Assembly: GCF_030411735.1 (NCBI RefSeq)
Contig: NW_026848179.1
Span: forward strand, 124,001 to 188,000
Length of the DNA stretch: 64,000 bases
Source of the DNA: Phialemonium atrogriseum
Taxonomy: Eukaryota; Ascomycota; Sordariomycetes; Cephalothecales; Cephalothecaceae
Direction: 5' to 3'
Shown here one piece after another: positions 1 through 10,413 of this stretch. Each line of letters starts with the position of its first letter. Position 1 is the first letter of the stretch. The notes beneath the pieces are model-generated. The model was given only the letters and a program-made list of their open reading frames with translations, searched no databases and was not told the origin of the DNA. A program made the translations under genes and the position numbers.

Positions 1-1235
1 GGCTGATGATGCGGAACGCCAACAGCACCCTCGCACTGCCGAGGGAGGGGGGCGCCGAGGTGCTTAGCTCCGACGAGGATGTGCCCTGGCACTTTGCGGC
101 GGACGTGCTGGATTACGCGAGGATCATGAAGGGCACGGCTGGGTACATGGACGAGCAGTTCGACCGGGAGATTGAGGAGATGCACAGACAAGAGAAAGAG
201 GATGAGCTCCTGTTCCACGAGGACGGCGAGTGGACGCAGAAGGCAATCAGGGCCATCAACGCGGCAAAGGAGAAGATCAAGGGTCTAGGCGACGCCGAGG
301 TGGCCGCCTCCGCTGCGGCTGACGTGTCGAGCCAGTCGAGGCATGTCGAGCAGGACTTTTACTTCTATACCGCCCCGCCGCATCTTTATCTCTCACCTCT
401 CGATATCCGGATCCTGAAGACGAAGTATGGCTCGTTCTCGGCCTTCCCGTCCACTCTGCTGCCCAGGGTCGAGCACATCTCCACCGGGCACGTAGTCGAT
501 GACGCGATGCGCAGGCGGGCGAAATACCTTGGCCACCTGCCCCATGGATGTCTCATCAGCTTCCTCGAGTGCGACTGGACGGACATTGTCCCGGCGGAGA
601 CGCTCGAGTCGTTCGCCGAGGAGATCGAGCGCCGGCGCAAGCGCAACCACGACAAGGCGGCCCAGGAGGAGCGCGAGCGCCTCCAGGCCGAGCGTATCGA
701 GGCGGCGGCCATCCGGGACGCCAGGCGCGCCATGGGCGGCGGCGGGGGCGGCGCGGCGGACGAGGACGTCGTCGCGGTCCGGTTTGGCACCTCGCCGCCC
801 GGGGACGCCCCCGTAGACTTCAGCGACTTCCAGCCCCTGGGCGGCGCCGAGTTGTCGCCGCCGAACCACAGGCCCGGGTTCTCGCAGCTCGCCGACGTCG
901 GCACCAGCCCCCCGAACTCGCAGCACCGAACCGTGTGGGGCACGCCGGCGGTGGCGACGTCGCCCGAGCTGGGGCCGGTGCGGCCGCGGCGGCCGGCCGA
1001 CGATGGCTGGCTCAAGGATGACGAGCTCCTGGGGACGCTCGGGACAGCCGAGCTGGCGATGCAGATGGAGGCGTTTGGGATCGAGCCGGCTGAGAACAGT
1101 GGTGATGGTGGTGCTGGTGGGATCGAGAGCGCGGCTGGTGCCGCTAGCCGCAACGGGGCCGCGGGAGGAGGGGCCAAGAAGAAGAAGAAGCAGAAGATCA
1201 CGCTGATGAGTACTGGTGGTCGACGAGGGATTTGA
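1..1235 (+). CDS. RNF10/Mag2-type RING E3 ubiquitin ligase, C-terminal part (5' truncated by window edge)
   Basis: The reading frame is open from the left edge to a TGA at 1233-1235, giving about 409 visible residues. The first ATG, at 6, is probably internal. Residues about 117-190 carry the conserved middle of the RNF10/Mag2 family: a 'FYFYTAPPHLYLSPLDIRIL' stretch, a 'KYGSFSAFPSTLLPRVEHIS' stretch, then 'YLGHLPHGCLISFLECD'. The RING finger normally lies upstream of this block, so it should be outside the window. After it come a charged helix (EEIERRRKRNHDKAAQEERERLQ), a long Gly/Pro/Ser-rich low-complexity region and a basic KKKKKQK tail. Yeast Mag2 and mammalian RNF10 act in ubiquitylation of 40S ribosomal subunits during ribosome quality control; that role is inferred here from family only. 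The gene converges on the transacylase gene downstream. Confidence 0.75.
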   Translation, partial: LMMRNANSTLALPREGGAEVLSSDEDVPWHFAADVLDYARIMKGTAGYMDEQFDREIEEMHRQEKEDELLFHEDGEWTQKAIRAINAAKEKIKGLGDAEVAASAAADVSSQSRHVEQDFYFYTAPPHLYLSPLDIRILKTKYGSFSAFPSTLLPRVEHISTGHVVDDAMRRRAKYLGHLPHGCLISFLECDWTDIVPAETLESFAEEIERRRKRNHDKAAQEERERLQAERIEAAAIRDARRAMGGGGGGAADEDVVAVRFGTSPPGDAPVDFSDFQPLGGAELSPPNHRPGFSQLADVGTSPPNSQHRTVWGTPAVATSPELGPVRPRRPADDGWLKDDELLGTLGTAELAMQMEAFGIEPAENSGDGGAGGIESAAGAASRNGAAGGGAKKKKKQKITLMSTGGRRGI

Positions 1236-1888
1236 GGTGTCATTTGGTGACTTCTTCCGTCGAGACTCTAGATGCTCCGGAGGTGTGTTATGTAGAAGGG
1301 ATGGCTGGAAGAACACGCAGTCATCGTCGCGGAGTTTGGACCTTGAAGATGAAGGCTTCCTTACCCGGCGTTAATTCGGTACTTCCATGGGAGAGGAAGC
1401 TGGGAGCCTTGGTACTTTGACTCCAGATTGCAAACTGAGTTTGCCCCATTGCCAGGGAGACGTGACAAGCGAGGGGAGAGAGAGGTAAAGGGTCAGCTGT
1501 GGCGGCTGGGCGATATTATCATCTGTCATTCGGAATCCAGCCACTTGCTTGGAATGATCAAGAAATTATAACCAGCTCGAAATGAGAAGTATTAAGAATT
1601 ATTTGAATCATAAGCTCACCGATTTCCCTGCCTGCCCACATCACCGGGAGACAGAGGTAGGATGAAAGGGTGCATTGTGATCAAGACAAGAACTTTGATT
1701 AGACTACCAACATATACCAATATGTGTAGAAGGACATCCAGCAGCCCAGTCTCTCTCCACCATAACGCCTTGCGGGCTCAGATCCAATTCCCGCGCTCGA
1801 AAATGCCCGAGTCCGTCCTAAAGATAAAAAGATAAAAAATATAGATAAGCCGGGCAGGCCAGTAGATTATGAGGACCGCTCCCGCTCC
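1236..1888. other. Intergenic, between convergent 3' ends
   Basis: This 653-bp stretch separates two convergent genes and should hold both 3' UTRs. It contains AT-rich runs, for example around 1555-1620 and 1825-1850. I see no gene in it. Confidence 0.6.
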
Positions 1889-3308
1889 TCACTCCTCATC
1901 CTCAATCTCCTCAGTCTCCTCGAGCGCCCTGAGGACCTCCTCTATCTCGGCCGGGTCCGTGATGGCCCAGACGCCGCCCCCCTTGACGACGTCCCTCCCG
2001 CGCATGCCGACCTCCTTGCCGACGAGGTTGCGGCCGACCTTGCCCGGCCCGATGCCGACCCACCTGCGCACGCGCCGCTCCTGGTCGAGGTAGCGGATGC
2101 TGTCCCACCAGCGCACCGTCTCGAGGCACTGGCGGGCGAGCAGGTCCTCGAGGTCGGCCTTGCTCTCAAAGGGCCGCGCGCTGACGTTGCTGACGACGCA
2201 GGGGATCCGGCCGGGGAAGGTGACGACGCTGGACCTGCCGGGCACGCGGCTGGGCCCCGAGAGAATGGAACGCATCACGTCGACGGCCGGCCGCATTATG
2301 GGGCTGTGGAAGGGGCTGTCGGCCTTGAGGCGGACGGCGCGCGGGTCGTGACCCAGGAACTGGCGGACGTGGGCGATCAGCGTCTTGATGCGCTCGATGT
2401 TGCCCGACAGCACGATCTGGTTCTTGCTGTTGACGTTGGCGATCAGGACTTGGTCGATCGGGCTGCAGTCGCCCCCCCGGGCGGCGGCGGCGGCGGCGGA
2501 CCCGCCCGAGCCCACGGTGCCGACCTCCTCGACGCCGGGAGGGGAGCCGCTGTGGCCGATGAAGTCGTGGATGGCGTCGATGAGGCCGGCGAGGCGGTCC
2601 GGCTCGGTGACGACGGCGACCATGCCGTACTCGCCGCCGTACTCGCGCTCGGCGCGGCGGGTGGCCTCGGCCATGACCTCGGCGCGCCGGCGGACCATGT
2701 ACAGGCTGTCCTCGAGGGCGATGCAGCCGGCGGCGACGAGGGCGGCGAACTCGCCGAGGGAGTGGCCCAGCGCGAAGTCGGCGCGCTCGGCGGCGTCGAA
2801 GCCGAACTCGCGCTCGAGGACGCGCAGGATCAGGATCGACGTCGCCATGATGGCCGGCTGGGCGTTGGGCGTCGCCGTCAGGACGCGCGACGGGCCCGAC
2901 TGGATGATGTCGGAGAGCTTGTAGCCCATTATGTGGTCGATCTCGTCGACTATCTCGTTCGCGGTCCGGGGGAAGGCCTCGAGCCAGGGGGTGAGCATGC
3001 CGACTCGCTGGACGCCTTGGCCTGGTTGGGAGGGTTAGCGATTCTGCGTGCTGCTTTGGGTTGGGAACAGAGGGATGAATGAAGGCCTGGGCTGGGTCTT
3101 GATGGTGGTGGAGGGACATACCCGGAAAGAATATGGCCGTCCCGGGCCGGGTCTTCTTCTTCTTCTCAGTCGATGCATCACGTCGTTGTTGTCGGCAAAC
3201 AAACTGTCGGCCGTCTTCACGCCATGTCCTGATCGGGGACCAGAGGGTGGCGCCCGTAGCGACACGGCTTGGTGTGCGCAGGGGACGTGGAAGAGCTCTC
3301 GTCAACAT
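1889..3308 (-). CDS. mct1: Mitochondrial malonyl-CoA:ACP transacylase (Mct1 type)
   Basis: Two exons, 3122-3308 and 1889-3021, joined across a 100-nt GTATGT...CAG intron (3022-3121), encode 439 residues. The junction restores the N-terminal family motif FFPGQGVQRVGM, which neither exon carries alone. The N-terminus is rich in Arg, Leu and Thr without acidic residues, as expected of a mitochondrial presequence. The nucleophile motif GHSLGE lies near residue 147, and a downstream FHSPIM motif holds the catalytic His. The enzyme loads malonyl groups from CoA onto acyl carrier protein for type II mitochondrial fatty-acid synthesis, which feeds lipoate production. An Ala/Gly-rich insertion of about 25 residues and a very acidic C-terminal tail make it longer than yeast Mct1 (about 360 residues). 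It is divergent from the rrp4 gene. Confidence 0.9.
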
Positions 3309-3803
3309 TTCCAGCCGAGAGTAAGCTGGGGCAGTCAGGGAGTTCGCTCATCCGCTAGAGATATTGAGCTGTGCATTGCTTTGTGGGTAGTCGTCTGGGC
3401 ACTCTTGGGGGGCCGCGGGCGTTAAGTGAGGCGTTCCAGCCGGTGTTCGTGCCGCTGTGTGGGGAAATGATCCGGCTGCGCCCGGTCCAACCTCACCCGA
3501 ACTGCCGGTCTTGTCAGCTGCCGCCCAGCCCCAAGAAAAATAAAAGTCCACCCAAGGCTCGAGAGAGATCCATGTTAATTACGGCAGTCGTGAGAGAGAA
3601 ACGAGGGCGCCCTACGGATATTTTCTGCCACCCAAACACTCTAGTGCATTTCTAGCAAGTCTCCAGCACTGGTTCTAGGACCCTGCCAAGAATTGAGCGA
3701 GCATCAGCGCAACGAGATACCGGAAAATTCTTTTGAGTCTCGCTTGCCAAGGCGCACATCACGTAGCCTACATAGGCCGCCGGCCGCCTCACCAAAGTCG
3801 AAC
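3309..3803. promoter_or_regulatory. Divergent intergenic region between mct1 and rrp4
   Basis: These 495 bp lie between two start codons that point away from each other, so they should contain both promoters and 5' UTRs. I see no recognisable ORF or strong motif. The apparent reading frame that starts upstream at 3693 uses TTG, not ATG, and is not a likely eukaryotic start. Confidence 0.5.
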
Positions 3804-4919
3804 ATGCCAATCACAATAATAGCACCGAAGCCGATACCACGGTATTTTGGGCGCGATGAGGAGGATGCCTCGGACTCGGATTCAAGCAGCGGAGGGGCCG
3901 ACCTCACAGGAGACGTGAGGATGCGACCGACCAAGCGCGTTCGTCGAGACGACAGATATGAGATCGTGACTCCCGGCGAGGTCATTACGGATGATCCCCA
4001 GTGGATGAGGTATGGGGTTTTCCACTTTTAGCAGTCCACGTCCCACGCTACGAATTCCTTTCTGACCCGAGGCATCCACAGAGGCCACGGCACATACATG
4101 ACCGCGGGCACGACCACCATCATCTCGTCGGTGGCGGGGACGATCACGCGGACCAACAAGCTGCTCTCGGTGCGCCCCCTTCGCGCGCGCTACACGCCCG
4201 AGGTGGGCGACCTGGTGGTGGGCCGCATCGTCGAGGTGCAGGCGAAGCGCTGGCGGGTGGACGTGGGGTCGACGCAGCTGGCGGCGCTGCCGTTCAGCGC
4301 CATCAACCTCCCCGGCGGCGTCCTGCGCAAGCGCACCGACACGGACGAGCTGCAGATCCGCACCTTCTTCGCCGAGGGCGACCTCGTCGTGGCCGAGGTG
4401 CAGCAGCTGTTCGCCGACGGCGGCGCCGCCCTGCACACGCGGTCGCTCAAGTACGGCAAGCTGCGCAACGGCGTCTTCATGGCCGTGTCCGGCACCGGCG
4501 GCGGCGGCGGGGTCGTGCGCAGCCGGCGCCAGGTCTGGACCATGGAGGCGGCGAACGGGGGGGGGATGGTTGACGTCGCGCTGGGCGTGAACGGTTACGT
4601 CTGGATCAGCAAGCACGTGGAGACGCCCGAGAACCTGGACAAGGCGACCGGGATTACGAATATGGAGGAGAGCATCAGCACCACCATGTACTCGAGCCAG
4701 AATGACAGGATCGAGCCCGAGACGATGCGGGAGATCGCGAGGATCCGGGGGGTCGTTACCGCGCTGATCGAGAATGGGCTGCGGGTGGACGAGGATATGG
4801 TCATGAAGGGTTACAACGAGGCGTGCGAGATAGCATTGCATTCGGGCGACGGGCCCGAGGACGTCTATCTTGGTGGCGAACGGGGCGAGCAGCTGGCTGC
4901 GGCATTGACCGGGACATAA
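3804..4919 (+). CDS. rrp4: Exosome complex RNA-binding subunit Rrp4 (EXOSC2)
   Basis: Exons 3804-4009 and 4082-4919 flank a 72-nt GTATGG...CAG intron (4010-4081) and encode 347 residues. The splice junction produces WMRGHGTYM, the signature at the start of the Rrp4 N-terminal domain. The S1 domain follows (GDLVVGRIVEVQAKRWRVDV, INLPGG, LHTRSLKYGKL), then a KH-type domain with GVNGYVWIS. Rrp4 is one of the three S1/KH cap subunits of the RNA exosome, which guides RNA 3' processing and decay in nucleus and cytoplasm. I chose the ATG at 3804 because the longer open frame begins with TTG. A Gly-rich loop (GTGGGGGVV) and an Asp/Ser-rich N-terminal linker look like lineage additions. Confidence 0.95.
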
Positions 4920-5581
4920 CTACGCTGACGACCCTTCTAATATAAGGCCACGATAAATGATAAACTGCCTGCGTTTGTCGTCGACTGTTGGGCTTCTCTA
5001 TTCACATAACCCTCAGTGACTCGTGGCAACGACCGAGTCATCTCAGAATCTCAGCCATCTTCGAGAATCTGCTCGGAAACCAACGAGGCTGACTCTCCTC
5101 TGGCTGCTTAAAACAACCCCCTGGGTTCGATCAGGGTCCGACTGCGGCGAGGAGGAGTGACGCAGGTGTTCGATAGCGGACCTATTGGCAGTTTAGCCGA
5201 CAACTAGCAATCATTCCTATGCCGTCGTTGGATATATAGGGCCTCATCTACCATACGGAGTAAGTCTTGCATTTCTAGACTTTTGACCCGCGCACGTGTG
5301 ATCGGGAACCCAGCTAGCGCTGACGTCATCTGGGACCCCGCCAACCCTCCCGCGGAGATCCATCTCGGGCATCATCCGATCTCCATCCGACTCCGGCGCT
5401 CGGCCTAGTTTAATATAGGTAGTGAGATTCGCAGCATTATCTCTAGCCTCTGCGTGACACTCTTGACGCTCTTCGATGCCTTTGAACTGAACAAATTTGC
5501 ATCCAGACCAGAGTATCCCCATTCCAGTCTCCCCCCCCCCCCCCCCGGCCAGTAGGCGTCCCTTCAGTATCATCCACCAAA
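4920..5581. other. Intergenic region with a 16-nt poly-C run
   Basis: This 662-bp stretch holds the rrp4 3' end and the promoter and 5' UTR of the nitronate monooxygenase gene. An uninterrupted C16 run at 5531-5546 ends 35 bp before the ATG. No gene is visible. Confidence 0.6.
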
Positions 5582-6945
5582 ATGGTACCCATCCCCGGAT
5601 TCCACCGCTCCCAGCCCTCCCCGCCCCCAGCAACCATCCTCTCGTCCTGGTTCCCGCACATCCGCCTCCCCCTCATCATCTCGGCGCCGATGCTCGGCGT
5701 CAGCAACGGCGCCCTCGCCGCCGCCGTCAGCAAGGCGGGCGGTCTCGGCGTCGTGCCGGGGGGCTACGACTTCAGCCCGGGCAGCGCCCACCTGACGGCC
5801 CTGGCCGCCGAGCTGGCGGCCGCGCGCGCCGCCCTCGGCCTCGCCGACCGCACCCTGACCCCCCTGCCCCTGGCCGTCGGCCTCATCCTGTGCCACGGCG
5901 AGAGCGCCGGCCGCTTCGCCGACGCGGCCCTGCCGCTGCTGCAGGAGCACAGCCCCCAGGCCGTGTGGCTGTTTGCGCCGGACCCGGGCGCCGACGTCGA
6001 CGCGCAGCGCGAGATCGTGGAGCTGCTCCGCCGATCCGGGTTCACGGTCATGATCCAGGTAGGCACGGTCGGGGCCGCGAGGAAGGCCGTCGAGGACGGC
6101 GCCGACGTGATTGTGGCCCAGGGGGTGGATGCCGGGGGCCACCAGTTCGCGCGCGGGGCCGGGGTGGTCAGCCTTGTTCCCGAGGTGCGGTCTATGCTGG
6201 ATCGGGAGTTCCCTGGGAAGCGGGTCGTTGTTGTTGCCGCGGGCGGGATTGTGGATGGGCGAGGCGTCGCGGCTGCTTTGGCTCTTGGTATGTTTAGATT
6301 CCGATGGGAGCAATACGGGACAGTCAGTGGTCCGGGAAAGAGGTATATGCTAACTGTCTGCAGGGGCCGAGGCAGCGGTGATGGGAACCAGGGTATGTCT
6401 CCCAATCCCTTTTTTTTTTTTGGTTCCCTTGGCTCGAGGCGAACTCGATGCTAACGGCGACAACAGTTCATTCTTTCCAGGGAGTCGTTGGCTCCTGATT
6501 ACCGCCGCCAAACTATTACAGAGGCCGTGGATGGAGGAGTCTCAACTATCAAGTAGGCATTGCAGCCTGGATTCGTCTGCTGTGCCAAACTATGAACTGA
6601 CAATGACAAGATCTACCTTCCATGACGACGTCCAAGGAACGACATTATGGCCGAGCCTATATGATGGGCGAGCACTCATCGGGAAATCATACCAGGATCA
6701 CGCTGCCGGCGTCTCCTTGGAGGAGAACGCCACAAAGTTTAAGGAGGCGAAGGAGCAAGGTGATAATTCGCGGATGATCACATGGTCGTAAGTATTGCCG
6801 GAGGAGAGTTGAAGCATTCGAACTAATATGCCGCAGTGGAACTGGCGTTGGACTTGTCAACCAGGATCTCCCAGCGGGAGATATCGTGAGGGAGGTGAGG
6901 GAAGCCGCTAAGAAACGGATCCAGGAGATACAGGCATACGTATGA
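5582..6945 (+). CDS. Nitronate monooxygenase / 2-nitropropane dioxygenase family (FMN)
   Basis: Five exons (5582-6287, 6364-6392, 6467-6552, 6611-6787, 6837-6945) join in frame to 368 residues. Exon 2 is only 29 nt. The fold is an FMN TIM barrel. The N-terminal block has PLIISAPMLGVSNGALAAAVSKAGG and VVPGGY, the mid region has 'QGVDAGGHQ', whose His matches the class I active-site His, and the phosphate-binding part has VVAAGGIVDGRGVAAALALGAEAAVMGTRF. The C-terminal exons give VQGTTLWPSLYDGR and a terminal amphipathic helix. These enzymes oxidise alkyl nitronates such as propionate-3-nitronate to carbonyls and nitrite; the natural substrate here is inferred only from family. Each junction was checked by frame and by family continuity, so the model is fairly secure. 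Confidence 0.88.
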
Positions 6946-7711
6946 GCCGCCCTGTAATCTCGGTCGGGCATATAATCCTGTTCTGGATCGTCAGCGCAGA
7001 CGAGATGTAAGTGAGGTTAAACGTGAGAGCTTGCTGCCGTCTGATGGTCCTAGCCACGAGCTGCTGCTGCTTTAACCTGACGATCAAATTGCATCAAGGA
7101 GATAGACTCCAGAAGAGTCGAACTAGACAACAGTATGGATGTTACAGACCAGGTGTGACATGGTTTTCTCCATTTACCCACACAATCAAGTACAACATGT
7201 ACAATAATGCTGAAGCCCCTGAAACAACTTGAACTTGTGGCAAAAACTCTTGTAGGAAGAATTAGTATCGGTAGCAATAATACGCGTAGAATTAAACAAC
7301 GGTAGGGACCAGTGAGATATAGAACCGGGGCGTTGCTATGATCCACATCTTAGCTTCCTGGTTGGCTTCCCGGTACGCTCCCTCATTCCACTAGATGACG
7401 GTATGGACAGGGAGGGCAGTGGATGCAGTCCGCTCCTAGATCCTCAGAAAGGGCTGTCTCGACCAGTCTGAAGCCCCAATGGGGACAGACCCATTGGATT
7501 GAAAGATGGAGAAGTACAGCATCATTCATTACATCATGAGGATGATGTCATCCGGATCTTTGACAGGTCAGGAGTATATCATACCGTAAATGCTCGCAAA
7601 GCTTTCGACATCACTCTCCCTTCACGAACAAGCCATTGATCCAAGCAATTGCAATATTCTGTTCCTAAATCAACCGTCCAAAGCACATATACAGTACCAC
7701 ACCACAAAACC
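6946..7711. other. Intergenic, nothing recognised
   Basis: This 766-bp stretch has lower GC than its neighbours, with short open frames only. It should contain the 3' UTR of the monooxygenase gene and the promoter of the next gene. Confidence 0.5.
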
Positions 7712-8281
7712 ATGTCCTCTCGCAAGGCACCAGGCGCAGGCCAGAAGGTTAGTAGCCGAACCCGATTCTCGATAACAAGATACCCAGCTGACACCCCCAT
7801 CTCCCAGGTCACACCAGGGCAGTCCGCCCCCGAGCGCCGCGAAGGCGCCGGCGTGGTTGACTCCTCCTCCCTCGCCGCGGCCTCGGAGCGGTCCGGCGGC
7901 GGCTTCTCAGAGAACCGCGGCGCGAAGCAACCGTTTGATCAGCAGCCGCACGTGAGCGGCTCCGGTAGCGGTAGCGGTCCGGCGTCGTCCCTCGAGGCCC
8001 AGCAGTCGTACGGCGGGGCGGCACCGACGTACGTCCTTGGCCAGCAGATGCGGGACCCGGCGGGCCCGCATGGGAAGAACCTGAAGGAGGGGGGGTTCGA
8101 GGGGTCCGGGCCGGGGGATAGCATCACGGCGGAGCCTGGGAGCGAGAGGGACCCGGCGAGGGTGGCGGAGGGGGAGATGGGTCTGGCGCGGAATAGGGTC
8201 GGGAGGGAGGCTGGGCCTAAGCAGGGGGGGTTGGAGGGTGGGCACCCTTATGAGGTGCTGGAGAATGAGAGGTCGGCGTAG
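7712..8281 (+). CDS. Small polar Gly/Ser-rich protein of unknown function
   Basis: From the ATG at 7712 the frame runs to a TAG at 8279-8281, giving 189 residues unspliced. A GTTAGT...CAG interval at 7748-7807 (60 nt, with a GCTGAC branch-like site) is a likely intron. Its removal keeps the frame and leaves 169 residues beginning MSSRKAPGAGQKVTPGQSAP. The protein is highly polar and rich in Gly, Ser, Glu and Pro. It has no membrane segment and no signal peptide and is probably disordered. Segments such as GKNLKEGGFEGSGPGDS and the repeated Glu/Gly blocks resemble small conserved hydrophilic proteins of filamentous fungi, but I do not recognise a named domain. No function is proposed. Confidence 0.6.
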   Translation: MSSRKAPGAGQKVSSRTRFSITRYPADTPISQVTPGQSAPERREGAGVVDSSSLAAASERSGGGFSENRGAKQPFDQQPHVSGSGSGSGPASSLEAQQSYGGAAPTYVLGQQMRDPAGPHGKNLKEGGFEGSGPGDSITAEPGSERDPARVAEGEMGLARNRVGREAGPKQGGLEGGHPYEVLENERSA

Positions 8282-8765
8282 GTTGGGGGGCGTTATTGTT
8301 GGGGCAAAAAGTCCGTTGTTAAAAGCATGCTAGAGTGCTGTGTTGACATATAATCGCCAATTCCTAAAAACCGAGAGCTCGATTCCTCTCGTTCCGAGCT
8401 GAGCGTGTCTCCTCGATAATAGTGTATGGGTGTTCACCAGAGAAAAGAGTTTGGACTGCACATTCCCACCGATGATGCTCGCGGGCTCCCGGGGAAACAT
8501 CTCAAGCCGATATCCAACCGCCAGGCCAAGGAAGTAGCATTAGGAATAGGTAGAACTAGACATTAAAAATAAGTAGGTTTGAACAGACGTTCAAGACATA
8601 CTTCCCGGCCAGACATTGGGCTCGCCACCATTACTTCGCTCGAATCATTAACAGTTTACCTTAACCCCGCGGCTGAACAACTCCTAGCGAGGCCATTGGC
8701 ATCCCAACGCAAGAATTTTACTCCGACTCCCCCCCAAATAACCTCAGGGCCATCCCCTCTCTCCC
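8282..8765. other. Intergenic, convergent 3' ends
   Basis: These 484 bp lie between the 3' ends of two convergent genes. I see no ORF or RNA gene. Confidence 0.5.
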
Positions 8766-9408
8766 TCACAAGATTGCGATGACAACGCCCGCAACGGCAG
8801 CGAGCACGCCGCCGGCGTTGAGCGCCAGGTCGGCGGCGCTGTTCGACGTCGTCGCGGCGGCGGTGCCGGTGGAAGTGCGGGTGGAGCTGGAACCAGAGCC
8901 GCCGGAGCCCGAGCCAGAGCCGGAACCAGAGCCGCCGGAATCAGAGCCCGAGCCGGAACCGGTGGCTTCAGCGCCGCTAGGGTCCACGGTCGGCGTGGCG
9001 GTGGCGGCGGGGGTGCCGTTGCCGCTGACGACCTTGGCGGTCGGGGTGTTTGGGAACTGGCTCGCGTAGCCGCAGAAGATCTGCTTCTGGCCCGCGGCGT
9101 CGTGAATGCGGGGGTCGTTGGGGCAGTTGTTGTAGCAGCTGTAATTTTGGGGGGGAGGATGGTAAGCTTCCCACCACAAAACGGCGTGGGCGAAGGGGAG
9201 GGTTGAAGCGGCTGGCTGCGAGGACTCACGTCAGGATGTCGGTGTGGGCAGCGCACTTGCACTCGTAGTCGGCGTCCGCGCAAGCTGCGAGCTTGGCAGT
9301 CTCGGAGCCCAAGCAAGCCTCGACGATGTAATCGGCCCCGCAGGCGGAAGAAGTCTGGGCCACAGCGGCCGAGGCGAAGAGAGCGAGTGGGAGAAGAATG
9401 GCCTTCAT
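8766..9408 (-). CDS. CFEM-like, probably GPI-anchored extracellular protein
   Basis: Exons 9230-9408 and 8766-9138 are joined across a 91-nt intron and encode 183 residues. Residues 1-17 are a clear signal peptide (MKAILLPLALFASAAVA). The mature N-terminus has eight cysteines spaced C-x8-C-x10-C-x6-C-x-C-x8-C-x3-C-x16-C, close to the eight-Cys CFEM pattern and including its CxC. One of the Cys lies just after the splice junction, which supports the model. A Gly/Ser repeat (about 25 residues of GSGSGSDSGG type) and a Thr/Ser stalk follow. The C-terminus is hydrophobic (LAAVAGVVIAIL) after small residues, as expected for a GPI-attachment signal. CFEM proteins serve in haem or iron capture, adhesion or wall structure; which applies here cannot be told. 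Confidence 0.75.
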
Positions 9409-10413
9409 TTTCGCAGATTACACGTAGAAGCGAAGGGAGGCTTGGCGAAGCTAAGAACGATGGCACGATGGTGTAATTTGAGCGTTTCTAGCAAGCAGTA
9501 AAACGAGTGACTAGAGTTTAGGAGAGCGACAAGAGAGAAGAAGCTCGAGAAATTTAAGTAGATTAGACGGAAGCTGCGCGTCAAGGTTCAAAGCGAGAGA
9601 AGGTTCGAGACTGGGAAGAAAAAAAGGAGCGAAACAGAGGCGATGCATATAAAGCCAATAAACAACGCCAGCCAGGCCGGGCCGTTTCGCTCGGCCGGGG
9701 TTTGGCGTGGCTCGTGAGCCTCTTCTCATTAAACGTGTCCGGGATGGACGACCTAAACCCGCATGCGTGGCTTGGGCTAGTCTGTTTTAGAATTAGCTCA
9801 GAGTCAAAGTCCGTAACCCGGTCACCCACCGCATAGGTACAGTAGCTTTCCGCTGAGCTTGAGGCTATCGCAAGATTGCCTGTCGTGCCAAACTCGGCTA
9901 AAAAGGAAATTCTGCATAAGACATGTGTTTTGTTTTATTTTTTCCTTTTCCTTTTCCGGTTCCTTCTTTCTCCCTTTCCTCTTCTCCTCCTTCTTTTTCT
10001 TGGGCGTGCGTGCCTGTCAGGTTCAAAAATCGGGTAGCAACAACCTGCCAACTGTCATCAGCCATTGAGTTTGCTTGAAACGTCGAAGTTTCTCCTGAGT
10101 GACTTGTGGCTCCAGTAATTAACCCCCCTCACATGCAAATCAGGTCATCCCACGCAGATGCTTCACGTCGCATGCGAAGTATGTCGCTAGGCGCAATACG
10201 AGAAGCATCCCGTCCTCGCAGTATTCCCGTCCCATTGCTCTGGTGTGTTCGTGGCCGAAACCGCTTGTTAATATGTGCCACGGCAGGAGCCGGCAGGAAC
10301 CGAAGGGGAAAATGGGGCCGCTTCCCCTGCCACGGTTGTGCTAGGAATTTACGAATCCGTACCTTATCTCATTAGACTTTTGGGGAATGTCTCAGTGGAA
10401 AGGGGCACATCAG
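9409..10413. other. Intergenic region with a pyrimidine tract
   Basis: This 1.0-kb stretch contains the promoter of the CFEM-like gene and the 3' UTR of the Hv1 gene. A long C/T-rich tract runs at about 9925-10002. Only short, low-bias open frames are present and I do not regard any as a gene. Confidence 0.5.

Noticed and set aside
386..1316. Two overlapping minus-strand frames of 285 and 307 residues
   Set aside because: Antisense to the RNF10-like gene and of low-complexity composition.
2306..3082. 258-residue plus-strand frame
   Set aside because: Antisense shadow of the transacylase gene, Gly/Ala/Asp-rich without motifs.
3693..3803. Longer Rrp4 N-terminus
   Set aside because: The extended frame begins with TTG; the first ATG is at 3804.
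5101..5140. GGTTCGATC word resembling a tRNA T arm
   Set aside because: No matching acceptor or anticodon arms can be placed around it.
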